Assembly: GCA_016584495.1 (NCBI GenBank)
Contig: WAID01000006.1
Coordinates: forward strand, 2,232,001 to 2,296,000
DNA from: Celoporthe dispersa
Taxonomy: Eukaryota > Ascomycota > Sordariomycetes > Diaporthales > Cryphonectriaceae
Length of the DNA stretch: 64,000 nucleotides
Direction of reading: 5' to 3'
Shown here one piece after another: positions 1-11,927 of this stretch (within the stretch, counting starts at the first letter, position 1; the number at the start of each line of letters is the position of its first letter). The notes beneath the pieces were generated by a model that did no database searches, was not told the DNA's origin, and worked only from the letters and a program-made list of their open reading frames with translations. A program made the position numbers and the translations under genes.

Positions 1-1687
1 CGTGGCTCGTCCCACCAGCCGGGAGGCATTGCGCTCGCCGCGGCCTCGAGCTCGAGGTCGATGTCCTGGGTGAGCGCATAGATGCTCTGGTGTCGGCCCG
101 GGTCCCTCTGATGGCTGTCATTCCGCTCGGTGATGCGCGCAGATATGAGGCTGTGTGCCTTCTCGAGTCGGTCGATGGGAGTATCCATCTCTGATGCCTG
201 TTCTGAGCCGAAGTCGCTGCCCCGGCTGCCGACTGAGAGGCCGAGGAGTAGGGACAGGTACCGATCCCAGTAAACGACTTTGAACCACAGCACATGGGGG
301 GATGTTCTACGTGCTGGGTTGGCGCCCGGATCGCAAGACCTGAACGCAGCTGTGTGCTTCTTATCAAGCCCCATCATCTGGGCAAGGCCCAGGGCCCGGC
401 GCGCGGTGATCCAGGCTCTGCGCAGGTTGCCGCAGTTGGCTTGGTAACTACTCTGCAGGAGGAGGCACTCTATGCCTTCAGCATACCCCATCAGCTCATC
501 GTTCGACGTGACGAGCGTCGCCCCGTTGGACAGTCGGCTCATCAGCTCGGTGATGGGGGCACCTATCCCGAGCGAATCCCAGTCGAAGGCGGGCGGGAGC
601 TGCTGGATGCATATGAGAATCTGTAGGGCCCTCTTGGCGAGGATGAGCGCGTGGGCAGTGACGGGAGGGCTGACCGCGAGGGAAGCTGTCGTCTCCGCCC
701 TGCCTGCGCACCTCTCGGCATCGCTATAGCACATGGACACGGCGTAGAGCGCACCTGGGCTGGCCGAGATGATCGCCTCGACGACTGACTGCGGCGGCAC
801 GATGCTCCGCAGCGAGTTGCAGACCCAGAAGTGCTGGTTCAGAGGCGGCAGGAGCTGGGGTCCGGCACTTGTCGCCGGCCTCGAAGCCGGCCCCTGGCTC
901 GCTGCAGTAGTCGGAAGGGTAGGGGTAGAGGACTCGATGGACGTCATGGCAGGCGTTGGGATATGTCCAGACTCTGAAGGCCCCCGTCGGTGGACAGACT
1001 CGTGGCGCATGGCTAAAAGGGCGGCGATGGGCCCTTCACTCGCTGCTGACGTCTCGAGCACGTCGACGGACGAGGCCCTGCGCCCAGCTACGGGCGCCTC
1101 GTGGGACGACGACGCCGCCGAATGGCTACGCCGTGCCTGCTGCTGGCTATGGCCTGGAGCTGGGCCCGACGCACCCGCGTCATCCGGGACGATCTTGTCG
1201 ACGATGCGCTCCATCATCTGCTCGAGACGGTCGAGGCGCCTGGCCAGAGGCGGGTCTGATTTCTGGCCCGGCTCGGGGGCGTTTTCGTCGTCATATTCCT
1301 GGCTGCGACAGATGGTCCCTCGCTGCTTGCACCCGATGCACACGGCATCGTCTGGGGCGTCGAACTGACATTTGATCTTCCGCCTTCTGCCTGTCGATAC
1401 TTATCAGATACTTTGATCTTGGTAGGAGGGAGTCGTTGTAGTTGTAGTAGTAATAGTAATAATAATAGTAATAGTAGTAGAAGAAAAGAGTAGGGGGAAA
1501 TGGGTCTGGTGGTGGTGGTGGAGGAGGAGGAGGAGGAGGAAGAGGAGTCGCGTGAGTAGGTGTGTGTATGTGTGTGTGTGTGTCTGGATTAGATAGGGGG
1601 CTTACATTCCCAGCAGCTCCGGGTACCCTTCCTGACCTTCCGTCGCTTTGCAGGTGGTTCTGAGCCCTCCGCGCGACGATCAGACAT
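1..1687 (-). CDS. Zn2Cys6 fungal transcription factor, 3' end cut by window edge
   Basis: Two exons on the minus strand: 1606-1687 (ATG at 1687) and 1-1390, running off the left edge with about 490 codons visible. The 215-bp intron (1391-1605) splits the codon of the second zinc-binding cysteine. Joined, the N-terminus has a basic stretch (KRRKVRK) followed by a complete binuclear cluster with spacing C-x2-C-x6-C-x9-C-x2-C-x6-C, at Cys25, 28, 35, 45, 48 and 55. A short linker with a possible dimerisation helix (LARRLDRLEQMMERIV) follows, then a Ser/Pro-rich part. The fungal-specific regulatory domain starts near residue 210 and includes DRYLSLLLG near residue 404, a hallmark of the family's middle homology region. 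The family binds CGG-type DNA sites in the nucleus. The target genes cannot be told from the sequence. The reading frame is open throughout the visible part. Confidence 0.9.
1438..1583. repeat. Microsatellite block inside the transcription factor intron
   Basis: The intron holds, on the plus strand, a TAA/TAG-type trinucleotide tract (about 1438-1486), a GGT then GGA tract (about 1508-1545) and a TG dinucleotide tract (1561-1583). Three different simple repeats fill most of the intron, so its length is likely to vary between strains. Confidence 0.85.
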
Positions 1688-3294
1688 GTGTCTTTGCGAG
1701 TGCCCGGCGTTCGGCCGAAGTCCGGACGAGCGACGGCTCCGAAGGTTGGCGCGTTAAAGGAGGGCGGTCGGGGAGGGGTGCAGGATGGTGTGTGGAACGG
1801 CCAACACCGGTCTCTTTCTTGGGTTAAGAAGTGGATGGCTCTCTCTTTCTCTCTCTCTTCCCGGTGATACAATGCTGGAGGGGGGAGGAAAGGGCGCAAA
1901 GTTCAGCCTTTCAACGAAAAAGCTGGAGGGGTCTCTGTGGGCCTTGGGTTCGTCAGCTCCCCTGGTGCCGTCCGTACGCCGCCGTGAGACCGGTTCCCGA
2001 ATCTGGTAGCTCAAGACGCCGAGCCTCCGACATGCTAAATAGGCCCTCCGCCCAGCCAGCCCATTTTTTCTCCGCGACCTTCTTGTTCTCCCCTCTTTCC
2101 GTGTCCTTATCGCCCACAAATCGGCACGACGAAAAAACACTGTTGGTCTATCCGGGGACAACAACAGCATAAGCACCAGGGACCCCACGGCTGGATGCTC
2201 GACTCAGCAGGTGTAGTGGCCTCAGGGCCACCGAATCCACACGATACTGCTGCTTGCGATTTGCTCCAGGAAAAGAGGCCGGGGGGGGGGGGGAGTGGGT
2301 GGCTCTTCGTGGCCCGCGGCTCCAGGGCCTGAGGCGTTTTCTGTCATGACCGTTCACGGCTGCTGGTCATGACTGACTGGCTGCTGACTAGTCATGGCTG
2401 GGAGCGCGTCGGTGTTTTCTCGTGGACACCTCCGATCCAGTGCTGTATGTACGTGTGCGGACTGGTCCTGTTCGTTGGACATCTTGGCGACGGCAAATGC
2501 ATGCAGCAGTAGATACCATAGTATTTTTCAGAGAAAAAGAGGGGGTGAGAAGGCCTCGGGTATAAGCGAGGGACAGACAGCCCTTTCGGTCGGGTAGTTG
2601 GCGTGGCGTCGAGGCCAACTCGTCGTGAGAGGTTGGCTGGCAGCTTCTGCTTTGAGCCACCAGAGGCCCCATCTCTGTGCCATAGACAGGATGATATACC
2701 TGCCGGTCAGGTGCAGCATACGCATCCGGAGTACGTCAGCCCCTCCAACCCCCCCTCCCTCCTCCCCAGCCTGTTGGGTCGCTTAGCCGAGGCGCGTAGA
2801 AGTTGGCTGCATAGTATTGCATAGTATCTGCAGCCGCCCCTGCTGCAGCCTGAGTCTTGTGATTCTCCACCGATCGTGATGAGGCGCGGGGGTTTAGACG
2901 GGAGCCGCGGGGGGGCTGGAAGGGGGAGAAGGATGTGTGTGGTGGCACCGCAAGTGGCACCTCGAAAGGAGATACTAAGGAGATACTATGTAGATAGTGT
3001 GTGGTCGAGACGGAGAGGTGGTGGTGGTGGGGGCTTCATGACTTGACGTCCTCTCTCTTTGGTCTTGGGAGATGCTATAAGTACAGGCCGGCTCCTGACT
3101 GACTGGTGAGACCTATGAGCCGACGCTTCTTTGAGTTCTGACGCAATCGATAGCTGATTTATCTGTCTTGGAAAGAACGAAGGCGGATGCTGGAGAAGGC
3201 GCACTTGGGACATTCTCCAAGTCTGCCAGATGCACTTCACCTTTTGGCTTGGCTATCCAACAGCCTTCTCTCCCCAAAGCTCCTTCCTCCATGG

Positions 3295-3329
<35 letters not shown>
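3295..3329. repeat. Poly(A) tract, 35 bases
   Basis: An uninterrupted run of 35 A. It is not preceded by any recognisable retroelement ORF, so a retroposon origin is not supported. The true length is uncertain because assemblers handle such runs poorly. Confidence 0.8.
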
Positions 3330-3331
<2 letters not shown>

Positions 3332-4552
3332 GCAAGAAAAAGAAGATCGAGGGCTCAAAAATCTAATCACCTGGCGGGTCCAAGATTTGCCTGCCTTGCT
3401 TCTTTTCAGAAGACGAGAAGGGCCTCAGGCACGTGGTGTCGTCCCAAGTCTTCTTTTTCCTATTTTGATTCTCTGTATCCTCCTGCTCCCCCTTCTTAGA
3501 TTCTGAAGTCATTCCTCTTTGCCATCTCGGTCTTCTCTCCTTTTCCTTTCTTTCTTCCTTCCTTTCTTTCTTTTTCCTTCCTTCAATGGGTCTGCTTATC
3601 GTATCTTCTGTTATCTTGATTTCTTCATTATCTTTTTTTCTCCTCCAATCTCTCTGCCCTGATCCTACGAGTAAGACCGGACATTGCGTCGTGGTACTCG
3701 GTCCACTGGGCCAAGAGAGGTTCAGGCTCAATTGCAGGTGCCGGGGATCCCCAGGTCGGGGACTGTCGTCACTGTTCAGCCCTAAGCCCTGATCTGTCTG
3801 CTGGGTAGAACCCGGCTGGGTGCCACACTGTAGTGGCGGTCGCGAGGGACTCGGGAGAGAGGGGAGATGAACACTACTAACTCACACGCCTAATTCAAAC
3901 CTACTCAACTCAATCTACCTTCTTTCATGCACTCAATCAATCACATTCATTACCGCTACAATCCCAGAGACTCGGCTCGACTGCGCTCGACTCGGCCTGG
4001 GACCCAACCCCCGCCCCCCCCCCTCTCCGCCTCCCCTGGTCGCGCTGTCCAGTCGTCCAAATGACCTCACCGTACTAATTTGGTGAGCAGATGACAGCTC
4101 ATTTCTGAGGCTTGTGCATCTCTCTCACCGCACCAAACGTACTATTATCACTGTGCTGCATAGTACATGCAGCAGCAGTGATTTTATGTCCGTAGTATGC
4201 ACTGCACCACAGCAAGTCGACTCCACACATGAGACCTGGCCAGGTGTGTGCCAGCACAGCATGCGCACACTATCGTGCCTTATGCCCAGGCAATCATAAA
4301 CCATATCGCCAAGCGCAGTCGGACCCAGCCAGTGAACCTGAGGGGCAGGCCATCGTTAGTGGAGCTCGTTGCCGAGATCATGGATGGCCCTCCTCCGTCT
4401 TCTTCTCCCTCTGCCACTTCTCCACCAGGCATGGTTCCAGCAGGGCGTCTTCCTCTTCATTTGATGCTGCAGCTGCGGGTGCATGTGCAGGTGTACCCGG
4501 ATTCCTCTTACATACTTATATGCTTAATTACTTACTCACTTACCTGCTACAT

Positions 4553-4575
4553 AGTACTACTACCATAGTAGTACT
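4553..4575. repeat. Perfect 10-bp inverted repeat with 3-nt spacer
   Basis: AGTACTACTA, then CCA, then TAGTAGTACT: a perfect hairpin or palindromic site. A related element lies at 4155-4173 (GCTGCAT, spacer AGTAC, ATGCAGC). Both are in the intergenic region upstream of the coiled-coil gene. The function is unknown; it could be a dimeric factor site or a simple-repeat by-product. Confidence 0.6.
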
Positions 4576-5266
4576 GCTGCATACATCCATCCTGGACCCT
4601 CTTAGACTCAACCAAGCAAAATTGGTGTGGTAGTAGTGTGACGTTGGGTCCCGGATCTAGCCCAGGCCCCGTCAACGCCACTCACGTTGACGTGGGTGAG
4701 CGAGCGGCAGTCAACTCTTCCTAAAACGGACCTGAGACTGGGTCTGGGGGGCACACCGAGAAGAGGGGACTGGACTGGGACTTGGAGCCTCGCGATCAAG
4801 TCACAAGACGAAAAGCAGACGAAGGCGAAGAGGAAGAGGAACAAGACACGCGCCGCTTCTCTTAGCACCATCACCGTCTTGTCCAACCTTTGTTCCGCCA
4901 GTCCTCCCGTATACCACCACCACACTTGTTTCTCTACTCGTCTCTTTCTGTCTCTCTGTTTTCCTCGACTCTCCTCTCACACCGAGGACACAGACGAAGC
5001 GAGCCACACCTCCTGCATTGGTTGGTGGTGTCTTTCTCTCACATGTTTACTTCTGTCTCGCCTCCACACAGGACAGACGTGTCTCTCACGCCGCCTGTTG
5101 AACGCTGGCCGGCCACTGACGACCAGTCGTCGACTCACCGTTGACCGACAGTCTCACACACGCGCTCCACACGTCTCCCCAGCCCGGTCTCCTCTTCTTT
5201 TTTTTTTCTTCTTCTTCTTCTGCACCGCACCAACCTGACGAGCGTCTCGCCTACTCAATCTTGAAC

Positions 5267-5392
5267 ATGCCGGACGCCTCTCCGCCGCCGCCACCACCTC
5301 TTAGCCATCTTCCTCGTCCCTCGTCGGCGCATCGCCTGCACCTTGACCTGTCGGAGAGACAACAGTCCTCAGCCGCAGCGACACGGCGGTAG
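5267..5392 (+). CDS. Upstream ORF (41 codons) before the coiled-coil gene
   Basis: An ATG at 5267 opens a 41-codon frame ending in TAG at 5390-5392, ten bases before the main start at 5403. The peptide is rich in Pro, Ser and His (six prolines in a row near the start). Whether it is in the transcript is unknown, but a C/T-rich leader precedes it. If transcribed it would be scanned first and could lower or regulate translation of the main frame. Confidence 0.35.
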   Translation: MPDASPPPPPPLSHLPRPSSAHRLHLDLSERQQSSAAATRR

Positions 5393-5402
5393 AAAGGAGA
5401 AC

Positions 5403-8341
5403 ATGGCTGGCCCCCGATCCGAGGCCGTCGACCTGGCCGCCCTCGAGGCCTCTGTCGGTCAGCCAGACGCCCTACAGTGCTGTTGTGGCAACACAGATTG
5501 TCATTTTCTGAAACACAACTGCTCTGTGCTCAATAGTGTCGAAAGAGATGTCCATACGGCTGCTCGCCTCGGCCAGGTACGTTTTGACTGTCCCACCTCC
5601 TGTCTCTTGACTCCTCTGCCTGCCTGCCTGTCAGCCTGCCTGCCCATCTGTCTGCCCAGTCCGCTCTCGGTTGGGCATACCTGAATCCTGCCGATCCTCC
5701 CGTCCCTGTTGCATCCGGTGGTTGTTGTTTGTTATCAGGTCTGCATGCGGCCTGAAATTGGGGGCCTCAGGGCAGACCGGATACGAGCAGTTCAGTCGCT
5801 TGTTGATATACTACTATGTAGTGGACTGCTTACTGTCTTTTTTTCCTTCTTCCTCTTTCTTTTTATTTGGTGTTCCTTTTTTTTTTGCGGAGCTGGTCAC
5901 ATTCCTGACCGTTTGCATTCTTCGCGTCGGGCATGTCCTGTGTCCTGGGTGCAGGCCGCGCTGGAATGCCAGAGGAGGCATCCTCCTGCTGCAGTGATGG
6001 TTTCTTCCTCGCCGCAGCCACGATGCAGGATGCCCTCCCGACAGACCTGTGCTGCGACCTTCCCGGGCTGACATTCTCGCTGCAGGCTCTCCTAGCCCGG
6101 CATGAGGCTCTCATGGCCTCGGCCGAGACGGAACGATTCGAAATGCAATCACGTATCGACCAGCTCGAGACCGACAAAAAGTCCCTCGAGGCCGAGAACG
6201 CCCGCACCATCCAGGAGAACCGCGCCCTGCTCGACCAGCTCGAATCCCTTAACGGCTCCGTCACCGACTCCGAGACGCACATCAAGAGCCTCGAGGCCAC
6301 CCTGCAGAGCACCGAGCAGTCGCTCCGGAAGCTAGAGAGCGCAGAGTCGCGCGCGAACGAGCTCGAGAACCAGCTCAGCGTCGTCGAGACAGAACAGGCC
6401 GAGCTGCACAACACCCTCATCACGACACAGGCAGAGGCCAGGTCCGCCATGCAGAGGTGGCGCAAGGCCGAGAAGGGCATCTCGGAGCTACAGGAGAAGC
6501 TGGAGAGGATAGAGAGGGAGGCCCGCGAGGAGCGCGACCGCCACTCCGACATGGTCGAGCGCATGGAGAAGCAGCGCGCCATGGAGAAAGACCTATACAC
6601 AGCCGCCGGGAGGCTCAAGGGCGCCGCCGCGGCCAAGACGATCGGTGACGGCAAGAACGGAGGCACCGTGGTGTCTCACTTCGTGCGCGACCTGCTATCG
6701 GACAATGCGAACCTGCAGCTAGGCATCGCCGAGCTGCGGGAGCTGCTGATGAACTCCAACGACGAGATTCAGCACCTGCGCGAGCAGCTCATGTTCCACC
6801 AGCCCGCCGACGACGAGGACGGCGGCGACGCCAGCGCGGCCAGCACCCTCAGGGCCGAGCTGGGTTCGTTCGAGGAAGGCCTGGACCCCAAGACACCAAG
6901 GTCACCAAGGCTCCCCCACAGGCCAGAGCAGACACAATCTGTCTCACAAGAACTACATATTCATCATCATTACCACGTCACAAGGCCCGTCGAGCCAAAG
7001 AAGCCGCTCAAGAAGAAGCGGCAAGGGCTGACGCCCAACATCTTTACGCCCTCGAGGCCCTTCTCTCCCTCGGGCCCATCGAGTCCCGCACACTGGCGGC
7101 TGGAGCACAGCGCGACATCGCCTGGCTTCGTCTCGCACTCTGTGAAGGAGTCCATCTCCACGATCCCCTCGACCCGCTGGTCTGTCTTCTCCGACCAGCC
7201 ATCTGACTTTGCACCGTCGTCTGTGCCCAGCTCACCCATGTCGTCGCATCACCGGAGGATCTCCGTCTTCGACCAAGAATACGAATCCCCCGCGTCGCCC
7301 ACGACTAGTGTGGATCCTAACTCCCCGGCCTGGGCGAAGCATTACAAAGCGTCGCACAACCACGACACAGGCGCGCGCACATTCTCGACCCCGAGACCAT
7401 TATATCTAGGCGACGTGCCGGAGGACGAGCCGCACAGGGAGTCATTAGGGTCGCCTCCAGGTCAGAGAGCACCCAGACTCGCCACAGACAACGAGCGTCT
7501 GATCACAGACGTGGCCCAACACACGCCACAGCTGTCGGCGAGCACATCTCCAGACGCGTCAACAAGAAACCCTTCCGACGGCGCGCCCAGCATGCCCCTG
7601 ACGCCCAGCTTCGACGACTCCTTTGTGAGTTCCCGTCCACGCCTGCACCGTGTCTCCTCGCAGGAGTCCATCATGTCGCTCAGCGGAGGTCTGGACATCC
7701 ACACCCTGAAAGTACGACCTGGACAGCTTGCGCTGCGACCTCTCGGCTCCGTGTCTGCCGAGACAGAGTTAAGCGCCGTCATCGCTCGACCTACCATCGC
7801 GAGGGGCAAGACCGAAGGCAAGAGGGGGAGTGTGGTCCTGCGCGACAACCTTCTCAACCTGCCAAACCTGGTCATCTCAGTCGAGGCGCCGTCCCCCACT
7901 GGAAGCGAACAAACCTCGCAGCGGCAGTCATCGGCCGGCAGCGGCTTTGGCCGCATCGTCAGCTGGCGGCCCTGGGGAGGCAAGAGCAACAACAACAGCC
8001 CGAGCAGCGCCATGGAGCAAGCCAGCAGCGAGGCCTCAACACCCGCACCATCCGAGCGCGCCCGCAGCGTCTCGCCCAACCCAGTCTCGCCCGCGACCGA
8101 GTCGCCCGGCTCATCGATCATGGAGATCACGCGCGCCAGCAGCAACGAGACGCCGACCAAGAAGAAGCCCCCGCCGCCCAAGGAGATGGCCTTCTCGCCG
8201 CGCAGCTTTGGGATCAACCAGGCCGGCACGATCCCCGGCTTCTCGGCTTACTGGGCTGCCCACCAGATGAAGGGCCCCACAGCCCAGGTTGTCCCTCAGA
8301 ATGTTGACACCGAGGCGCTGAGGGAAGGCCTTGAAGAGTAG
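5403..8341 (+). CDS. Conserved fungal coiled-coil protein, about 809 aa
   Basis: Exons 5403-5576 and 6086-8341 are joined in phase 0 over a 509-bp intron (GTACGT to CTGCAG). The first exon encodes a Cys-rich start (QCCCGNTDCHFLKHNCSVL) and VERDVHTAARLGQ; the join gives LGQ-ALLARHEALMASAE, which reads as one continuous helix. Residues about 59-230 are heptad-rich coiled coil (Glu, Lys, Leu). A block near 234-300 (RLKGAAAAKT, SHFVRDLL, LRELLMNSNDEI) looks conserved. From about residue 310 the chain is Ser/Pro-rich and probably disordered, with an HIHHHYHV motif near 350 and a Lys-rich patch after it. The overall plan is one I associate with uncharacterised proteins of filamentous ascomycetes; no enzymatic domain is visible. 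A scaffold or cytoskeletal role is only a guess. The long intron is unusual for this window. Confidence 0.82.
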
Positions 8342-10367
8342 CTCTCGGGCCGCCTGTGATATCTTTAGTGACATTTACGAAACCTTGTAACTTTTTCTTT
8401 GTTTATGTATCTCATGTGTTGATTTTTTTTTTAATTTTTCTTTTTTACTTTGCATATCAGCAGGGTGTAGGAGGTCTGTGTGACGTTTTATCGAGATTGC
8501 ATTTCAAAACTAAGGAGTTGGGGGGAGGGGGGAGAGGAGGTTCTGGTTTTTTCTTTTTTCTTTCTTTCCTTCCCCTTTCCTTTGTCACATGCAACAACAG
8601 TCCCCCTATCAAATTGTCGAGAGGAACATGTGGATGATAATGCAACCAGAGTGTGGAATGTCCAGGTGTATATGGCAGATTACGCAAGGTTCGTCATAAG
8701 TGGCCTGGAGAAACAGAAACCCCAGCAGGTGCTACAAGACAGAGAGAGAGAGAGAGAATGTATGTGTGATATCGTTTGGGAGTATAAAGCGCATGTATAT
8801 CTATTCAGTCTATAGTGTTACAAGTGATACCCACTGGCCCGATGGAGGAGGTTTCAGAGCACAGACTTTTTGGAGACAAGGCAATACGGGATATAATATA
8901 TATGTCATAATTAATACGAGGATTAATCGATTGGCAAGATTGAGTGGTCTGGGAGCTTGTTCTCCATGCCTGCGTGTGGTTGGCTGCTTTGTGGTGGGTT
9001 GCAACATGATACGTGATACATATTTATGCTCGTGCATGTGATGGAATTGGGGATTGGCTGGGTCACCTTTGGACCAGCTCATGTAGGTAGGCGTTGATTG
9101 GGGCATTAATCGATCGTTGAGGGGTGATTGGAAACTTGGGCTTGCTTTGCCCTGGGCGATGAAATAATCCCAAACCATCTCGGAAGGGCCCAGACTTTGT
9201 TCACCATTTAGAGTCCTCCATTTCTAGAAATCACACTGCCGTGGCCGTTCCCGCCTGCTATTGACCGCGCCCTGGTCACCTGTTCGGCTGGCATATCAAT
9301 AATGTTCCTCCTGGCGCCGCAGAAGGTCAGCATTGAAGGTCACTACGGACATCCCGAGGTTGACACCCCAGATATTGCGCAGCTGGCTTATAATCATCAG
9401 AAAACGGTGCGGGTTTGCTTCAGCGTCGCAAGTATTGGTCGGCATCCTCCACCAAAAAAAAAAAAAAAGTACGTCCAGAGGAATGGTATCCGTCCCCAAA
9501 ACAACAGGTCACATAATGAGGATCCAGGGCCTGGAGATGAGACGGGGGTCCAAAGTGATGGGTGGGATGGGTTGAATCGCGTCGCAGGCGGGAGGGCTGG
9601 AGAAACAACGTGGTCGATAGCAGCAGGCCCTTGTGCGTCTTTATTCGCTGTAGTCATCTCTTTCTTTCCAATTATGCAGAAGCCCATCTCTTGCTCAACT
9701 TTAAGTGTTGTGCGCCCTGACTCCATCCGATTATTTCAACCATGCCGATCCGAAATGTGGTAGCCCCTCCCCTCCCTTAACGCCGTGACAGATCCGCTCC
9801 CCGTATGCATGTGTGTCCGCTGCTCCAATTCAGATCAATCGCGCTAATTAGATATCTCCATCGCGTCCTGTGTCTTTTGACTTGTGTGTGTGTGTGCGTG
9901 GGAAGATGCCATAAGCCCTGCCGTCCCCGCCGACTTCAAAGACGGCATACCAAAAAAATAAAAGGGGGCAAGGCGTTGGTTCCCGAGAGCAATGATCGGA
10001 CCTGTTGCGTCTTTTTGTCCAAGTGTGTTTTCTTGCCCAGGGGGAAGAGGATAGCGATTCCGGCAGCTTCGCATTGTGCGGTCGAGGCCTATCTTTTCCC
10101 GTGCCACGAGTCAGTACTCCTTCAACACGAGCCAGGCGCAAGCCTGTTTTTGCAGTGAGAAGGTTTGTGAGGTGTGGCTGGCCTACCTTTTCTCTTCGAA
10201 TCGCCAATTGCCATGCCCTCGTCCCAGACCAAGGCAGAGAACAGCACCCCAGACCATACCACAGACACAGATACAGACACACACGAGACACTATGTTCCG
10301 GTTGCTGCTCAAGTGTTTCCAACCGCCCAGGCTGAGGCGGGACACCGCGCGCTGTTGAAGGAAAAAA
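8342..10367. other. Intergenic, 3' flank of coiled-coil gene
   Basis: T-rich 3' UTR-like sequence follows the stop. Further on are an AG dinucleotide run near 8740-8757 and A15 at 9454-9468. Only short ORFs without coding character were found on either strand. Confidence 0.6.
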
Positions 10368-10481
10368 TCACCTCTTCCCGAAGCTGATGGACCCAAGCCT
10401 CGTCGAGCAGATCAGGAAGCCGACGATGACGAAGATGACGATGATGAGCGCCTCAACATAGAACAGCACAGCCGTCACCAT
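10368..10481 (-). CDS. Possible 37-aa single-span membrane microprotein
   Basis: The ATG at 10481 is in a strong context (CAAAATGG) and the frame ends with TGA at 10368-10370. The peptide is almost entirely one hydrophobic helix: a short N-terminus (MVTAVLFYVEA), a Leu/Ile/Val/Phe core of about 20 residues (LIIVIFVIVGFLIC), then a basic tail ending GKR, which would favour a cytosolic C-terminus. The size is like small ER or plasma-membrane subunits such as Ost4 or Pmp1, but I see no sequence match to either. An A/T-rich segment (TATTTAAA-like) lies about 215 bp upstream. Chance cannot be ruled out for so short a frame. It could also be the first exon of a longer gene, although no good donor is seen before the stop. 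Confidence 0.4.
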   Translation of the reverse strand: MVTAVLFYVEALIIVIFVIVGFLICSTRLGSISFGKR

Positions 10482-11896
10482 TTTGAATGAATGTGGTTTC
10501 TTCCTGTTTGAACGAATGTGGGATTTTTTTGGTAAAAGAAAGTGGTGTGTGCTTGGCGGCGCTCAGCTTCTTCCCGTTCGCGGTCTTCCGGAATTATCAG
10601 AGGCTATCGTGGAGTCGCAGGATGAGGCTGGAAAGAGGTAGGAAAGAGACCACAAGAAGAGGCGTAGGAAGACAGGTGTAGCTGCCAAACAGTTTAAATA
10701 TACCATTGCAACCTTTCCTGCCAGGCCCCAGCAGGCCAGGGCCCAGAACTGGGTATGCCATTTTCGCGCTGCCCTTTTCTCCTTTTTAATTTCCGTCCCT
10801 GTCCAGCAGGATTACGCATCGCTCAGGGGCTATCTGTGGGTACGCTGCTGAAGACCTACCGGGGTGTTCACCAACTTTTTTTTTTCTCCTTCTCTTTCCT
10901 CGCTCCCTCTCTCCCACTCGCCCTCTACCTCTAATTGCTTAGGTTATCTCTTCCCAACTCCAGTCTAATGCGAAGAGGTGTGGGTCTGGTCCGAACTTGG
11001 AACCTTGCCCTGGGGGTGTGAAAGTGGAGGGGGAGCTGACAGCGATCCCTCACAAGCCACTCGAGTTTCCAAAGTCCCGCGCGGGATCTCGAGTACCGGG
11101 GAGAGTGTGTGTGTGGGAGAGAGATTATAGGATTGCATTTGCTTCATTGGTCTGCAAAACTAGGGCTAAATAAGGATCGAGAGCCTCAATCCCCTTCACC
11201 ACCCCCCCGTTCCTCTTAAATCCTTTGCCACAGAGCTCGCTCTTGGTCTGCTGCGCCGGGGGCCCGGGTATCTGGCCTAAACGAAATTATCCCTACACCT
11301 AAAAGATATGAACTGCCCCTATTTGTTAGTGGTGGATCCGGGACGGCGTTCCCACTTTGCTGGCCTCCCGTGGGGCAGACTATCCGACCCAGTCGACCGG
11401 GGCTTGATCTAAAAGTGATCGATGTCCTAGGTGGTTTTCTGGTTTTTTGGCGGTTTTTTTCTTCTTTCTTGGGTGATTTTTTTGACGATCCGAAATAACC
11501 AGATCTCTGGGTTTCAATGCGTTAAAACCAGGTCTGCTCGCCTCGGAGGAGAATGAGGAGCAGACATGAGCGAACAGCTTGCCCAATTCCTTGAACCCCC
11601 TCCTCCCTTCGCAAGGAGAAAGAAAACCCCGAGAGAATGACTGACTTGCCATAGCTGCACTGCGAACATATCGATCCCAAGAAACCCCCCCCCCCAAAAA
11701 AAAAAAGAGATGGATACGAGTCTTATGCGGGTCCCACCAAGCGCTATCGGTTGTCGGCACTGCATCGAGTTGCGAGCGGAGAGTCGAGATCGACAAGATT
11801 GGATTTGCTGTGATGCACTCACTGGTGATGGCTTTCCTCTCGAGAATCACAGCAGGGGCCAATCCCGCCCTCGCCACACTTGACTTGTGGGCACTC

Positions 11897-11927
<31 letters not shown>

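Larger units (their letters stand above)
1688..5402. other. Intergenic region between divergent genes, low complexity
   Basis: This 3.7-kb shared upstream region of the transcription factor (-) and the coiled-coil gene (+) has no ORF with coding character. It holds G13 at 2281-2293, A35 at 3295-3329, C/T-rich stretches (3530-3600, 4900-5220) and several CATAGTA-type inverted repeats (see 4553-4575). The C/T-rich stretch just before 5403 resembles a fungal core promoter and 5' UTR. Confidence 0.7.

Noticed and set aside
1291..1899. A 202-codon minus-strand frame over the transcription factor start
   Set aside because: It reads through the microsatellites of the intron and does not match the zinc-cluster frame.
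3113..3506. Frames with poly-Lys and poly-Phe runs
   Set aside because: They come from the A35 tract read on both strands.
5577..5954. Alternative acceptor (GTGCAG at 5949-5954) for the coiled-coil gene
   Set aside because: It puts the second exon out of the long coiled-coil frame; the CTGCAG at 6080-6085 gives a continuous helix.
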